A stretch of DNA of 64,000 bases from Butyrivibrio sp. AE2015. GTDB lineage: Bacteria > Bacillota > Clostridia > Lachnospirales > Lachnospiraceae. The position numbers and the translations under genes are program-made. Under the pieces are notes generated by a model. It worked only from the letters and a program-made list of their open reading frames with translations. It was not told where the DNA came from and did no database searches. Location: positions 30,628 to 94,627 of the forward strand of contig NZ_ATVR01000011.1 of NCBI RefSeq assembly GCF_000420825.1. Reading direction: 5' to 3'. The number at the start of each line of letters is the position of its first letter. Position 1 is the stretch's first letter. Shown piece by piece: positions 17,988 through 27,435 of this stretch.

Positions 17988-18696
17988 GGCTTTCCTCCTT
18001 TACCGGCGCGATGATTGCAGCTAAAGCGGCAACAACAACAGTTACGATTATTATTCTAAAGCCTGATGAAATTTCTTTTACCAAAGGGGCATATGTAAAT
18101 ACTGTACTTAGTGTCATCGCTGATATTACAACATACATAACAGCCTTGCTGGTCCTGGTATCCGGAATGATGATCGCAACAAACATGCCATATATGGCAA
18201 GTCCAAGACAACTGATTATTCTGGCAGGCATTATTGCTCCTGCTGTAGCACCAAGCCCAGTTCCAAGCACCCATCCAAAAACAGAAGTGACAATAAGGCC
18301 GTAGGAATACATAGGATAAAGCGTCCCCTGTTTCAATATGCTGACGCCAAATATCTCATCAGTTACTCCATAGGATATTCCCATTCTATGGAGCGTGCCA
18401 ATATGGGTATCAAGTTTTTGGGAAAGAGCTGTAGACATAAGGCTGTAACGCAGATTGATAACAATCTGAAGCATGATAAGCTCGATGTAACTGCCATTTC
18501 TGGCGATAACATCAAGGGCTGAAAACTGCCCTGCGCTTGTGACATTCAAAAGTGATGTCATAACTGCCTCAAGAACAGACATTCCAATTTTGGAACTCTC
18601 TATTCCAAAGGCAAAAGAAACTGCAATATAACCAAGACAGATTGGAATAGCATCCCTGCATCCATCCCTGAAATCCTTTATTGTTCCAGCACTCAT
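17980..18696 (-). CDS. azlC: AzlC branched-chain amino acid export subunit
   Basis: 238 residues, seven or so membrane helices. FRDGCRDAIPICLGYIAVSFAFG and MTSLLNVTSAGQFSAL are AzlC hallmarks. With AzlD it exports branched-chain amino acids or related azaleucine-type compounds. It lies 7 bp behind the alanyl-tRNA editing gene. Confidence 0.92.
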   Translation of the reverse strand: MSAGTIKDFRDGCRDAIPICLGYIAVSFAFGIESSKIGMSVLEAVMTSLLNVTSAGQFSALDVIARNGSYIELIMLQIVINLRYSLMSTALSQKLDTHIGTLHRMGISYGVTDEIFGVSILKQGTLYPMYSYGLIVTSVFGWVLGTGLGATAGAIMPARIISCLGLAIYGMFVAIIIPDTRTSKAVMYVVISAMTLSTVFTYAPLVKEISSGFRIIIVTVVVAALAAIIAPVKEESHE

Positions 18697-18703
18697 TTTT
18701 TCA

Positions 18704-19945
18704 TTACAACTCCTCTATTTTTTCTAAAACATCTGAAATTCCTGTTCCCGATATACTTCCCTGGATCATCTGGGCATTTCCTCCGCCCTTTGCCCCGAAG
18801 TCTTCTCTTAGGACTTTTATCACTTCATTTAAATCTTTTTTCTTTTGGCCGGATGAAAAGACAAACTTATACCCCTTCTCATCAGATCCTGCAAAAACTC
18901 CGCAGAATCCATCATGGCTCTGCGAAAGCAAGTTGACAATCTTTCTCATGGAATTCCCATCTGTTGTTTCATCTTTTACCAAAATGACATTCTCTTTATC
19001 AGAAGGAATCTCTTTAAGCTCATACTCAATAAGTTTTTCCTTTGTAGCCGAAAGCTCCCCTTTAAGATCTGCATTTTCAGATAAAAGTTTTTTTACAGAA
19101 GGAATTATGTTATCAAAAGACGTCGTAAACCGCCTTGAGAGCTCGTCCACGATCTGCTGCTGGCTTGTTACATACTCAAACGCACGATTTCCACACAAAA
19201 TATTGACTCTGACACCGCCCTTGTAATTCTGAAGGCCGGTAACTTTCAAAATCCCGATCTGGCCGGTGCACTCAACGTGAGGCGCACAACAGGCACATAC
19301 ATCATAACCTTCCACTGTAACAATTCTGACATCACCTGATAGTTCTTTTTTACTCCTATAATTTAATGACTTAAGAGTCTGTTCATCCGGAAACTCGCAT
19401 ATAACAGGAACATTCTCCCAGATTGCCCTGTTTACCTTTAATTCTATGTCTCTGATATTATCAAGAGTAAGAAGACCATTGTAATCCATGGTAACTTCAG
19501 TGTCGCTTAGATGAAATCCCACATTGTCATAACCATATTCTGATGACACGATTCCTGAAAAAATATGCTCTCCCGTATGCTGCTGCATATTGGAAAATCT
19601 GTGAGTCCAATCAATAACGCCATGGACATTTTCACCTTCAGCTAACGGTGTATCTGCCACATGCCTTATCACAGCTACGGATTCTTTTGCAGCTCCCTCC
19701 AGGTTTTTGCAGGAATCTGCAAGAGGCTCATTTTTTATGGATACGTGGGTCACCTTGTGCTCTACTCCATTTTCATCAACTATTGTGCCCACATCAGAGC
19801 TCTGTCCACCCTGCTCAGGGAAAAAAGCTGTTCTGTCAAGGATAACATCGTATTTCCCATCTTTTCTCTCCTTACAGGAGATGACAACTGCATCAAACTC
19901 CTTTATATATGCACTTTCATAATAAATTTCCACTATTTTTTCCAT
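18704..19945 (-). CDS. Alanyl-tRNA editing protein, long form with DHHA1 domain
   Basis: 413 residues, AlaX-L. Like the editing half of AlaRS, it removes wrongly attached serine or glycine from tRNA-Ala. The zinc ligands are H123 and H127 (QQHTGEHIFSG) and C219 with H223 (CCAPHVECTG, matching CGGTHV of AlaRS). FFPEQGGQSSDVGTI near 41-55 is the N-terminal signature. The C-terminal GFCGVFAG to GAKGGGNAQMIQGS is a DHHA1 domain. It leads the azlCD operon. Confidence 0.9.
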   Translation of the reverse strand: MEKIVEIYYESAYIKEFDAVVISCKERKDGKYDVILDRTAFFPEQGGQSSDVGTIVDENGVEHKVTHVSIKNEPLADSCKNLEGAAKESVAVIRHVADTPLAEGENVHGVIDWTHRFSNMQQHTGEHIFSGIVSSEYGYDNVGFHLSDTEVTMDYNGLLTLDNIRDIELKVNRAIWENVPVICEFPDEQTLKSLNYRSKKELSGDVRIVTVEGYDVCACCAPHVECTGQIGILKVTGLQNYKGGVRVNILCGNRAFEYVTSQQQIVDELSRRFTTSFDNIIPSVKKLLSENADLKGELSATKEKLIEYELKEIPSDKENVILVKDETTDGNSMRKIVNLLSQSHDGFCGVFAGSDEKGYKFVFSSGQKKKDLNEVIKVLREDFGAKGGGNAQMIQGSISGTGISDVLEKIEEL

Positions 19946-20086
19946 AGCCCCAATTTTAGCACATTAAAGTGTAGAAATAAAGAGAAATGGCTGCTGTAGC
20001 CCTGCCAGTTTTATCTTGAACATACAAATAAAGACGTATACAATAATCATTGTTTTTCCAAAAATGTGTTTTGAAAGGTGATAATA

Positions 20087-21343
20087 ATGTTGGGGTTAAT
20101 ATTCTTTGGAATTCTTATATACATCATTGTACTTATAGTCAAATATAACAAGCTTAAGGCCAACGCATTCAGCGAAGAAGAGGTCAGAAAAGCTGCCCAG
20201 GAACAGGCTAAAAAAATAAAATATAAAGAGCCTGTAATATCCTGCGACTACTGTGGCTGTGCTGTAGACACACGAAAGAATAAGGTCTGCCCTCACTGCG
20301 GCGCGCCCTATGATAAAGACGATGAATGGTCTGCAAGATTTAATGTCAGTGAACAGTTTATCGAAAAAAGTACTGCAAAAGTTATTTCCCAAAGAGAAAA
20401 AAAAGCTGATATAGAAAGTAAAAAAGTTCTGAAAAAGATTAAAAAGACGATATTTTTACTGGCAGGAGCACTTGCAGGCATAATTATACTTGGTGTCGCC
20501 ATAACTATAGCAGACACCCATTCCCGCTATCGCAAAAATGAAGAACTGAATGACAAACCCTATTATGAATTTGTTCCTGCTGACTATGCGGCCTGCGGCG
20601 ACGGAATTATCTATGATGATGGAAAAGTTAAGGTAACAGTTAATGGCTTTTACTATACAGAGGATGGATCTGAAATTGTTAAAGTAGGACTTTTAGTAGA
20701 AAACACTTTGGATAAGGCTATAAAGCTCAGCCTTTCCTGTAATTCCATAAATGGCATCGCCACATCAAACGATTACATTTATATGTATGATTCTTTTAAG
20801 AAAAAAAGCACCACCCAGATATATGAGGATATGTACTATATTACAGACAGCCTCATAACAGAAATGGTATTTAATGATATCGCTGTAAGATCTGAGGACT
20901 ATAATTACAGAAAGATCATGTCGCAGCCGGTTACCATAAGCACCACAGCAGACGCAAAAAGACTCAGCAATCCTACAGACGAAGAAATAAATGCTTCGAC
21001 TCTCGTCTACTCAAATGAGCAGGCAGATATCTACGCCTATACCAAGGAAGATGACAAAGACGGCTTCTATCTGTACATCAAGAACAAAAGCGAAAGCGGA
21101 TTATATTTGGAAAAAGTAGATCTTAATATTGATGGAGAAATCACATCCTCTTACGGACTCTACAAAGACTACCTGCCATCCAATTACCTGTATGTATCAC
21201 GCCTTATCCATTCAGACGATAATACTATCGAAGATCTGACCGGCAAAAAAGTTTTCTTCACACTTTCAGTATCTTGTAAAGAGAACCCTTCATACGACTT
21301 CTCGACAGAGTACTTAGATATAAGCGATCTTTTTAAGCAGTAA
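20087..21343 (+). CDS. Two-helix membrane protein with zinc ribbon, function unknown
   Basis: 418 residues from ATG 20087, preceded by GAAAGGTG at 20073-20080; a GTG at 20078 lies inside that ribosome site. Helix 1 is residues 1-18. Next is a zinc ribbon with C53, C56, C68 and C71 (CDYCGC, CPHCGAPY), a charged segment, helix 2 at about 121-142, and an outer domain of about 275 residues with alternating strands (VKVTVNGFYYTEDGSEIVKV and similar). The layout suggests a cytoplasmic ribbon and an extracellular Ig-like domain. I do not recognise a named family. It is transcribed alone and converges on carD. Confidence 0.7.
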   Translation: MLGLIFFGILIYIIVLIVKYNKLKANAFSEEEVRKAAQEQAKKIKYKEPVISCDYCGCAVDTRKNKVCPHCGAPYDKDDEWSARFNVSEQFIEKSTAKVISQREKKADIESKKVLKKIKKTIFLLAGALAGIIILGVAITIADTHSRYRKNEELNDKPYYEFVPADYAACGDGIIYDDGKVKVTVNGFYYTEDGSEIVKVGLLVENTLDKAIKLSLSCNSINGIATSNDYIYMYDSFKKKSTTQIYEDMYYITDSLITEMVFNDIAVRSEDYNYRKIMSQPVTISTTADAKRLSNPTDEEINASTLVYSNEQADIYAYTKEDDKDGFYLYIKNKSESGLYLEKVDLNIDGEITSSYGLYKDYLPSNYLYVSRLIHSDDNTIEDLTGKKVFFTLSVSCKENPSYDFSTEYLDISDLFKQ

Positions 21344-21374
21344 AATTCCCCTAAGCGCAAAGCATTTATGTACG

Positions 21375-21402
21375 AAAAAAGAGACTGCTTTATGCAGTCT
21401 CT
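21375..21402 (-). terminator. Terminator overlapping the carD stop codon
   Basis: On the minus strand AGAGACTGC, loop ATAAA, GCAGTCTCT and then TTTTTT. The carD stop codon TAA (21390-21392) lies inside the loop, so the last codons form the hairpin's first arm. Confidence 0.85.
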
Positions 21403-21908
21403 AGTGGTAAATGTGATAGTTCCTCGATTACGCGGCTCTTTACGACATCCTTTTCTGTCTCCAGTGCAAAAGCCATTTCTGTAAAAAGAAGTTTCTCAGC
21501 GATATTAAGGTACTTTTCGTTAAGGGCAGCGAATTTCTTGCCCTCTGCCTCACGCATCGCCTTGATCTTGTGAAGTGTCTTTACAAGGCTCATCATCTCT
21601 TCCACAACGTTACGCTTGATGACACTGGTGATGGCCGGTTCAGCCTTTTTTCCTTCAAGTAGTTCAATCTCCGGTGTATCCTCGATATCATCTATAAGTC
21701 CCATAGCTTCATCAGCGCTCATAACATCTCGAACCTTATCCTCAGCTCCGTCAACCGGAACATAAAGGACACTGCCCGCATCTACAGCAGAAATCATCAT
21801 GTAATATTCTTTTTCATTTCCCCTCTCAAGAAACGACGGTACGAGAATCTCTCGAACCTTACATAAACCATGACTACCGTAAATAACGCACTCTCCTACA
21901 TTTAACAT
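21390..21908 (-). CDS. CarD family transcription regulator
   Basis: 172 residues. The N-terminal MLNVGECVIYGSHGLCKVREI is the RNA-polymerase-interacting domain shared by CarD and TRCF; the helical C-terminal part (about 95-172) should contact promoter DNA. CarD-type proteins bind RNA polymerase and stabilise open promoter complexes. Single gene with its own terminator, which overlaps the stop codon. Confidence 0.9.
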   Translation of the reverse strand: MLNVGECVIYGSHGLCKVREILVPSFLERGNEKEYYMMISAVDAGSVLYVPVDGAEDKVRDVMSADEAMGLIDDIEDTPEIELLEGKKAEPAITSVIKRNVVEEMMSLVKTLHKIKAMREAEGKKFAALNEKYLNIAEKLLFTEMAFALETEKDVVKSRVIEELSHLPLETA

Positions 21909-22104
21909 ATTGTTCCTCCTTCTGAAAAAAACAACCTGCTGTATTGTCTGAAAGCGCTTTCATCTATGGACTTTTTTAAAGTGCCTTTGGCACTTTTCGA
22001 ACGTGACTAAATTATAACATATTATTACAAATTTTGTAATAGTTAATCGTTTAAAATTTTTGATAATTTTGTGTCTTTTTTATGTGCGATTCTCAGTATC
22101 TATG

Positions 22105-22647
22105 CTACATGCGCTCAGCTGCGCACATCACATTCACGTACTCTTTTCTAGTTTCCTTGAGCATCGGAATGTACGTTTTATCGTTTATTGTATAGGGCAC
22201 AAATCCGCACTTTTCCTGAACTCTTTTTGACTGTTCATTTCCATCAAAATAGCAGCAAAAAATGCGTCTTAGTTTTATATCTTCAAAACCATGTCTTATT
22301 ATCTCTTTTGCCGCTTCCGGAGCTATTCCTCTTCCCCAGAAAGGGACACCGACCCAGTATCCAAGCTCAGCATCTCCTTCCAAAAGAGGTCTCTCCTTAC
22401 TTCCCGTAAGCGTAAGACCTATGCTTCCAACAGGTTCATCGTTGCCACCTTTAAGGCAAATGGCATACACTTCTTTTTTATTAAAAATAGTCCTTATCAC
22501 TGCCCTGCTATAGCCCACACTTTCATGGGGCAGCCAACCGGCAGAAAGGCCTATTCTCTCGTCACTTGCAAGCCTAAAAAGGCTGGCAGCGTCACTATCC
22601 TGCCAGCCTCTAAGTATCAGCCTGTTTGTCTCAAGTATTATTCCCAT
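22105..22647 (-). CDS. GNAT acetyltransferase, RimJ/RimL type
   Basis: 180 residues. ETNRLILRGWQDSDAASLFRLASD at the start and YWVGVPFWGRGIAPEAAKEIIRHGF (acetyl-CoA loop) identify the RimJ/RimL branch of GNAT enzymes, which acetylate protein N-termini or small molecules. Its start lies 1 bp after the stop of the 145-residue protein and has no clear ribosome site, so translation is probably coupled to it. Confidence 0.85.
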   Translation of the reverse strand: MGIILETNRLILRGWQDSDAASLFRLASDERIGLSAGWLPHESVGYSRAVIRTIFNKKEVYAICLKGGNDEPVGSIGLTLTGSKERPLLEGDAELGYWVGVPFWGRGIAPEAAKEIIRHGFEDIKLRRIFCCYFDGNEQSKRVQEKCGFVPYTINDKTYIPMLKETRKEYVNVMCAAERM

Positions 22648-22648
22648 T

Positions 22649-23086
22649 TTACTGACTCATGTAACTGAAACCGGTTTTTTCAATGAACACATCAAACGCT
22701 TTCTTGAACAGGATAAAATAAGCTTCCTCCTTATACTGTGCATCATGAGAAAGGAAAAAGATAACTTTTCCACTCTTTATATCCCACTCAATATCATGCT
22801 GAGGATCAAGCGCATCTATATCCTTAAAAGAAAGACCATACTTTTCTTTGCAGTAATCATCCTTATTTTCCATATCCATTGTAGCTTCGATAATATTGGA
22901 TTTTATCTTAAGAAGATTATCAAGCTGTTCCAGCATGATCTGATGAACAATATTCAGGGCTGAGATTTCATAGCCCACAAGACGCATGTCAGAAATGATC
23001 CTGTGAAAATCAACATTAGTGTATTCAAAAGGATCTATCCTGTTCTCACCATAACAAAAAACCGCATCATATAACGCCTCGTTCAT
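22649..23086 (-). CDS. Conserved soluble protein of unknown function
   Basis: 145 residues from ATG 23086. AAGGAG lies at correct spacing for this ATG, while another ATG two codons earlier is too close to it. The protein is acidic and mostly helical with no membrane segment; the end reads KKAFDVFIEKTGFSYMSQ. I recognise no family with confidence. It sits 2 bp behind the EAL phosphodiesterase gene and 1 bp before a GNAT gene, so its job is probably linked to one of them. Confidence 0.7.
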   Translation of the reverse strand: MNEALYDAVFCYGENRIDPFEYTNVDFHRIISDMRLVGYEISALNIVHQIMLEQLDNLLKIKSNIIEATMDMENKDDYCKEKYGLSFKDIDALDPQHDIEWDIKSGKVIFFLSHDAQYKEEAYFILFKKAFDVFIEKTGFSYMSQ

Positions 23087-23088
23087 AA

Positions 23089-25008
23089 TCATTCTCCTTT
23101 CATGCTTGGCTCAAAAAGCCCTTTTTGTGTGTTCAAAAACTCTATGTATTCTTTTTCAGGAATAGGCCTTGAATAATAAAATCCCTGCAAATACTCAACT
23201 CCGTTATCTATAAGGATCTTCGCCTGCTCCATTGTCTCAACACCTTCCGCCAGAATATGAAGCCCGTACTCCTTCAGGAAATTTATGGTATACTGAAGCA
23301 TTTTCAGGTTTTCAGGCCTTTCCTTATCAAGGCAGTTCCATATGAATTCCTTATCCATTTTGACCAGGATATAATCCATCTTGAGTATTTCAAGGAGATT
23401 AGAGTACCCCGATCCAAAGTCATCCATTGAGAAGGTGCTTCCCATTTCCTTGAGCCTTCTGACATTTTCTCTGAAAGCCTCATCATTATTTATGTAGGCC
23501 GTCTCTGTTATTTCAAAATTGATAAACTTAGGTGGGATGTGGTACTTTTCCATTTTCCGGCTAAGTCTTTCAAACGCCTGATGATCAACAACTTCATTGC
23601 CTGAAAGGTTGACCTCGATAGTCTTTACTCCAAAGCTTGAAATATTTTCTTTTGCGATGAAAGAGCATACTTTTTCAAACACCAGATCATCAATCTGCTG
23701 GATAAGACCGCATTTCTCAGCTATCGGAATGAAATCTTCAGGAGAAATATAATTCGCCGAATCAGGTCTTTTAAGTCTTACCAGCGCTTCTGATGATGAA
23801 AAAGCTCCGTCTTTAACCGAAAGGATTGGCTGGTAATAAACTTCAAAAGCATTATTCCTCACTGACTCTCTTACCACATCCTCGATAGTGTTTCTGTACC
23901 TCATCTTGTCGATAACGCTCTCATCAATCACCAAATTCGGTGCTGACTGTTTGTAGATATATTCTCCGGAAACATATGTCAGGATCTGAAGAGCCTCATT
24001 GGCGTCTTTTGCACACTTAAGAGCATCTATTACAGCAAAGGTAAGTTTATAATTACCACCATCCACTTTGTAATTGTTTATGATGTTCATAAACTCTTCT
24101 ATCTTTTCAGGAGAAGCAACAACAAAACTAAGTGTATTCCAATTTGAAAGATAACTGTCTATATCAAGTTTATCCTGAACAAGCTCAGCCACATTGGCCT
24201 GAAGTTTATATAGTTCGTCTCTGTTGGCTGCAGTCTGAACACTTGTCTTTCCGGTAAAAATGACAGAGATAATGAAAAACGGCTTCTCGAGTCCATACTT
24301 CTCCAAAAGATACATTGTGAAGGCATCCTTATTTTTTACATTAGGAAGCGCCCTCTCAAACAGTTCCTTAGGATTCTCAATGACTAAAAATACCACAAGA
24401 GCCATGATCATCATGGCTATGGAAGACACCTGAATTCCCTTTGTATAATACTGGTATGCCGCAAGGAAAAGCCATGCTAATGCTCCTGAAAAAAGAGTTA
24501 TAAACTCTTCTCGCCTAAGACGTTTTCTATGAACCACAAGACCTACCACCATGGCAAGTAGGTAAAAGAAGCCTATGGAATAACAAACTATTACCATAGT
24601 TCCATAGTTGTAATAAAAGCCTGTCTGAGTCCTTCCATACCTTGCTTTTCCAATAAGTATCGAAATCAATCCGACCACAAGCGGGATAGAAGGTATTGCG
24701 CTCATCCTTGCAGATATGCCTCTTCTGATAGTTACTTTCGAACAGATGTATAATGTCATCACATATGTACATATCAAAAGAGATCCTATATAAAAATTCT
24801 GAACACCGCGCCTTAAGACATTATAAGATCCTCCAAGATACACAAATACATAGCATTCTGTTATTTCAGAGAGAATATTTATAAATGCCATCACGAGAAA
24901 GACGAAAAAAACACGCGATGAACTAAGCTGCGGTTTTGTCTTGCGCAGGTAAATGATGATCAATATAGAAAGTACTATAATTGCAACAATAGGTGTACGT
25001 ATTTCCAT
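23089..25008 (-). CDS. Membrane EAL-domain c-di-GMP phosphodiesterase with degenerate GGDEF
   Basis: 639 residues. Residues 1-212 hold six to seven membrane helices, probably a sensor. Residues about 220-360 look like a degenerate GGDEF domain; the position of the GGDEF loop reads LSNWNTLSFV. The EAL domain covers about 375-630: EAL at 407-409, VNLSGNE, FEITETAY, DDFGSGYSNL, VKMDKEF, AEGVETMEQ and YLQGFYYSRPI. All usual metal and catalytic positions appear present, so it should hydrolyse c-di-GMP to pGpG, with the GGDEF remnant as a possible regulatory site. It heads a three-gene unit with the two small genes behind it. Confidence 0.88.
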   Translation of the reverse strand: MEIRTPIVAIIVLSILIIIYLRKTKPQLSSSRVFFVFLVMAFINILSEITECYVFVYLGGSYNVLRRGVQNFYIGSLLICTYVMTLYICSKVTIRRGISARMSAIPSIPLVVGLISILIGKARYGRTQTGFYYNYGTMVIVCYSIGFFYLLAMVVGLVVHRKRLRREEFITLFSGALAWLFLAAYQYYTKGIQVSSIAMMIMALVVFLVIENPKELFERALPNVKNKDAFTMYLLEKYGLEKPFFIISVIFTGKTSVQTAANRDELYKLQANVAELVQDKLDIDSYLSNWNTLSFVVASPEKIEEFMNIINNYKVDGGNYKLTFAVIDALKCAKDANEALQILTYVSGEYIYKQSAPNLVIDESVIDKMRYRNTIEDVVRESVRNNAFEVYYQPILSVKDGAFSSSEALVRLKRPDSANYISPEDFIPIAEKCGLIQQIDDLVFEKVCSFIAKENISSFGVKTIEVNLSGNEVVDHQAFERLSRKMEKYHIPPKFINFEITETAYINNDEAFRENVRRLKEMGSTFSMDDFGSGYSNLLEILKMDYILVKMDKEFIWNCLDKERPENLKMLQYTINFLKEYGLHILAEGVETMEQAKILIDNGVEYLQGFYYSRPIPEKEYIEFLNTQKGLFEPSMKGE

Positions 25009-25031
25009 AAATTAATTATAATATAGTTTCT

Positions 25032-27317
25032 TTACAACAACAACTTATTTGCTTTTACAACCTTGGTATAGAACAAGGCAAGTGGCAAAAATCCCTGTGC
25101 GAAAGCCTTAGGTGCTCCACTGCCAACAACTACAGTATCTTCAATAATTTTTTTCTGCCCCAGACTGTATCCGGCAGATGCCATATGTTTTTTGAATGTC
25201 TTTATTCCCTTATCCAGATATGAAGCATCCCCTGTAAGCTCATAGGCAATAGCCATAGCTTCAAGAAGCAGCGGATTATTTCCATTTCTGGCAAGGCTCG
25301 GAAGTTCTTTGTAATAGAAAAGTCCGTAAGGATTCATCTGATTCTTGACTATATCATCTATAGCGCCCAGGATCATCTCTTTTAACTTATCCGAAGGAAA
25401 AACTCTGTAGTAGCGCATAAGCGAGCCGACAGCCACAGAGATCATAAATCCAACTCTGATGGTTGTATTGTCAGTATATGGTGCAAGCCAGTGTCCGTAC
25501 TTTTTGTTCCACTCATCAAACTGAGAAACGATCCACTCACACTTTTCTATCCAGCTCTCATCATGGGTTTCAACGTATAGCGCAGACAGGCTTCTAAGGG
25601 CCCAGCCGGTCTCTCTGGCACTGCTCTCTCCCGGAGTCTTGAACATAGGAGTATCAAGAAGTTTTTGAACGTTTTTGCCTATTCCTATAGCTGTTTCAAG
25701 AGCTCTTTCATCCCCGGTAAAATGATAATAGTCCAAGAGGCCTTCGACCCACTCATGGCTGCAGGCCAGAACTCCGGTGCATCCATTCCCATCTTTTGAG
25801 CCACCGGTATGGCCATTTATGTGTTCCCACTGCCCGCCGATCTGGAGATCGTCTTTGCTGTAATGACAAACATCCACATCCATCCAGTGCATAGCTGCCA
25901 CATTGGCGTAGCCCAGAAATCTCCTTATTCCACTCCTTGCGTACATCATATACATTGCATGAGGATAATCGTACTCGTTATTGGTCCAGACAAGCCTTCC
26001 GCCTCCGCGGCCCTGGCTGGTATATCCCGGATCAGGTCCATCCCCCCAGTTCAGCATTCCATAGCAGCGCACATGATTATCTGCCTTGTCGATAAGCGCC
26101 AGTTCATAGTCATCTACCTTTTTTTCTTCAGGTAAAAAGATATCCGGCATGATTCCTGCCTGTTCAAAGACCTCAGGAGCAAGCAAAGGTGTATCAGGCA
26201 TCTGATAAATAAGACTTCTGTTATTTATCTCATATACATCAAGATCAGCTTCGTGAAAATGAAGTAGAATCTTTTGCTCTCTTGCCATTCCTGAGCTAAA
26301 TACCACAGGTTCACTCTGCGACTTTACTTTAGTCTCTTCCTGATCAGGAATAAGAGAAATGCATATTCCGTCAGCTGACGCCTTTACTGCTTTTGGAAAG
26401 TTCTGCTGTGCCTGAAATACAGTTGCACATATTCCCATTCCTGAATCGTAGCTTGTACAGTCAGCAAAAAAAGTACCATAGAACACTTCTGCAAAATGCT
26501 CATTAGCTTCCTTTTCAAGCATCTCAGCCATAATCTGTAAAGAGACCTCTTCGCCCTCATTGCCAGTGGTAATGACAGTCTTGTAATTAGATCTTGCAAC
26601 CATTGTTCTGATCTTGTCTTTTTTATCTTCTGAACTGTTTTTTATTTCAAACGTAAGAGACTGGGGCTCAAAATCACCATCAGTGCAGTTAAAGAGTCTT
26701 ACAGCGCACTCAATCCATGGCTTTCCGGCAGTTACATAAAACCTGAAGGTAAACTTTATACCCTCTCCCGAAAGGTGTTTTTCTTTTTCTATAAATCTTC
26801 CATTTGCCTCAAGAGCAGCATATATTTTGCCCTCTTCAACTACTTTGAAATCATCAAAAACTGTTTCAAACTCTTCACCTGCTGCACATAAAACAGGGCC
26901 TGCAAACCTCTCTCTGTCTATTTTTTTACCCTGATAAAAAAATTCTTCAAAAATACCATCTGTATTATTTTTTACCTTGAAGCTTATAACTCCATTGGAA
27001 ACAGATATAAAGTCTCCATCTTTACTTATATCGATCTTCGCATCCAGATCAGCTTTTTTGCCTGAAAACTCAAGGTCAAAATCCTTATCTGCATTGCCCG
27101 GAAGATCAGCTAAAAACCTTGAAAAAACATATTTTACAGTCCCATCCTCCCAGGTAGAAGTTATCTTAAACTGGGAAGGAATCGCTTTATCTTTATCCAT
27201 AACGCACAAAGACTCATACTTTTCCAAGGAAACTTCGCCCTTTGGAAATGGAATACCAAGCCCGCACAGTTCTTTTTTTCTATCATCCTTATAAAGCTTG
27301 TCAAAATGTATTTTCAT
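25032..27317 (-). CDS. YetA/PcRGLX-like protein (putative exo-rhamnogalacturonan lyase family)
   Basis: 761 residues, no signal peptide. The N-terminal part with LCGLGIPFPKGEV, FKITSTWEDGTVKYV and LEFSGKKADL resembles the RIFT-barrel domain of YetA and of the fungal exo-rhamnogalacturonan lyase PcRGLX. The second half (about 420-760) has GMLNWGDGPDPGY, an MHWMDVDVCHY stretch, and repeated helices typical of an alpha/alpha barrel (LLDYYHFTGDERALE, ARETGWALRSLSALYVET). The family acts on pectin backbones. Lack of export signal implies it works on imported oligosaccharides. Assignment rests on recall of the family pattern; a glycoside hydrolase of another family is possible. Confidence 0.6.
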   Translation of the reverse strand: MKIHFDKLYKDDRKKELCGLGIPFPKGEVSLEKYESLCVMDKDKAIPSQFKITSTWEDGTVKYVFSRFLADLPGNADKDFDLEFSGKKADLDAKIDISKDGDFISVSNGVISFKVKNNTDGIFEEFFYQGKKIDRERFAGPVLCAAGEEFETVFDDFKVVEEGKIYAALEANGRFIEKEKHLSGEGIKFTFRFYVTAGKPWIECAVRLFNCTDGDFEPQSLTFEIKNSSEDKKDKIRTMVARSNYKTVITTGNEGEEVSLQIMAEMLEKEANEHFAEVFYGTFFADCTSYDSGMGICATVFQAQQNFPKAVKASADGICISLIPDQEETKVKSQSEPVVFSSGMAREQKILLHFHEADLDVYEINNRSLIYQMPDTPLLAPEVFEQAGIMPDIFLPEEKKVDDYELALIDKADNHVRCYGMLNWGDGPDPGYTSQGRGGGRLVWTNNEYDYPHAMYMMYARSGIRRFLGYANVAAMHWMDVDVCHYSKDDLQIGGQWEHINGHTGGSKDGNGCTGVLACSHEWVEGLLDYYHFTGDERALETAIGIGKNVQKLLDTPMFKTPGESSARETGWALRSLSALYVETHDESWIEKCEWIVSQFDEWNKKYGHWLAPYTDNTTIRVGFMISVAVGSLMRYYRVFPSDKLKEMILGAIDDIVKNQMNPYGLFYYKELPSLARNGNNPLLLEAMAIAYELTGDASYLDKGIKTFKKHMASAGYSLGQKKIIEDTVVVGSGAPKAFAQGFLPLALFYTKVVKANKLLL

Positions 27318-27435
27318 GTTCTAAGCATCCTCCATATACTCTTTTGTTGTACTACATAAATATTATCTTATAAGCACTCTAAAAAAGTATTTTTGCTTGT
27401 GACATGGAGACTCAAAATATTATTCTTGTGTCTAT

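Noticed and set aside
21976..21998. Hairpin AAAGTGCC/GGCACTTT between carD and the RimJ-type gene
   Set aside because: A good stem, but the following bases do not give a T run in either direction suited to the neighbouring genes; it may be part of the carD control region, and I cannot assign it.
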